Assembly (NCBI GenBank): GCA_029861485.1
Contig: JAOTZF010000122.1
Coordinates: forward strand, 1 to 5,682
Direction: 5' to 3'
Length of the DNA: 5,682 nt
Source: Thermoleophilia bacterium
Lineage (GTDB): Bacteria > Actinomycetota > Thermoleophilia > Miltoncostaeales > Miltoncostaeaceae
Both the position numbers and the translations under genes were made by a program. Positions within the stretch are counted from its first letter, which is position 1. The number at the start of each line of letters is the position of its first letter. Under the pieces are notes generated by a model. That model did not search any database. It saw nothing but the letters and a program-made list of their open reading frames with translations, and was not told where the DNA came from. Positions 5,671-5,682 of this stretch are shown here, piece by piece.

Positions 5671-5682
5671 AGCGCCGGGCTG

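Overview
The window is high-GC DNA with strongly G/C-biased third codon positions and several GTG or TTG start options. Its gene content is secreted spondin-like protein, OmpR-type two-component pair, actinobacterial-style Lgt, and a DUF3179 lipoprotein. This suggests a high-GC Gram-positive actinobacterium, possibly a deep-branching lineage such as Thermoleophilia. The taxonomic guess is inference only. All confident genes lie on the minus strand, so transcription runs from high to low coordinates.

First block in transcription order (5670 to about 3183): a DUF3179 lipoprotein, then lgt (the enzyme that lipidates prolipoproteins) 34 bases later, then a dithiol glutaredoxin whose ATG overlaps the lgt stop in a 4-base ATGA. 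This looks like one transcription unit in which a lipoprotein is encoded next to its own maturation enzyme. The glutaredoxin frame stops early at 3316. The adjacent frame continues the family sequence and then encodes a predicted membrane segment ending at 3183. Either the gene is frameshifted (real or an assembly error) or it is a tail-anchored glutaredoxin made by recoding.

Middle region (2711 to 3182): no confident gene. It contains the ribosome binding site of the spondin gene, a plus-strand stretch that looks like a frame-broken coding remnant (about 2752 to 3131), and four closely packed perfect hairpins (3072 to 3166) that probably end transcription of the glutaredoxin block.

Second block (2710 to 120): a secreted spondin-N-type protein, a strong 12-bp GC hairpin (likely terminator), then a response regulator and a sensor histidine kinase overlapping by 4 bases (GTGA). 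The kinase has three predicted membrane segments and almost no extracellular domain, so it appears to sense in or at the membrane. Nothing in the sequence proves which genes this pair controls; the adjacent envelope and secreted proteins are natural candidates.

Most of the window is ordinary chromosomal content. I found no CRISPR array, transposase, tRNA or rRNA. The points most worth a second look are the glutaredoxin frame break with its membrane tail, the internal duplication in the DUF3179 protein, and the plus-strand remnant with its hairpin cluster.
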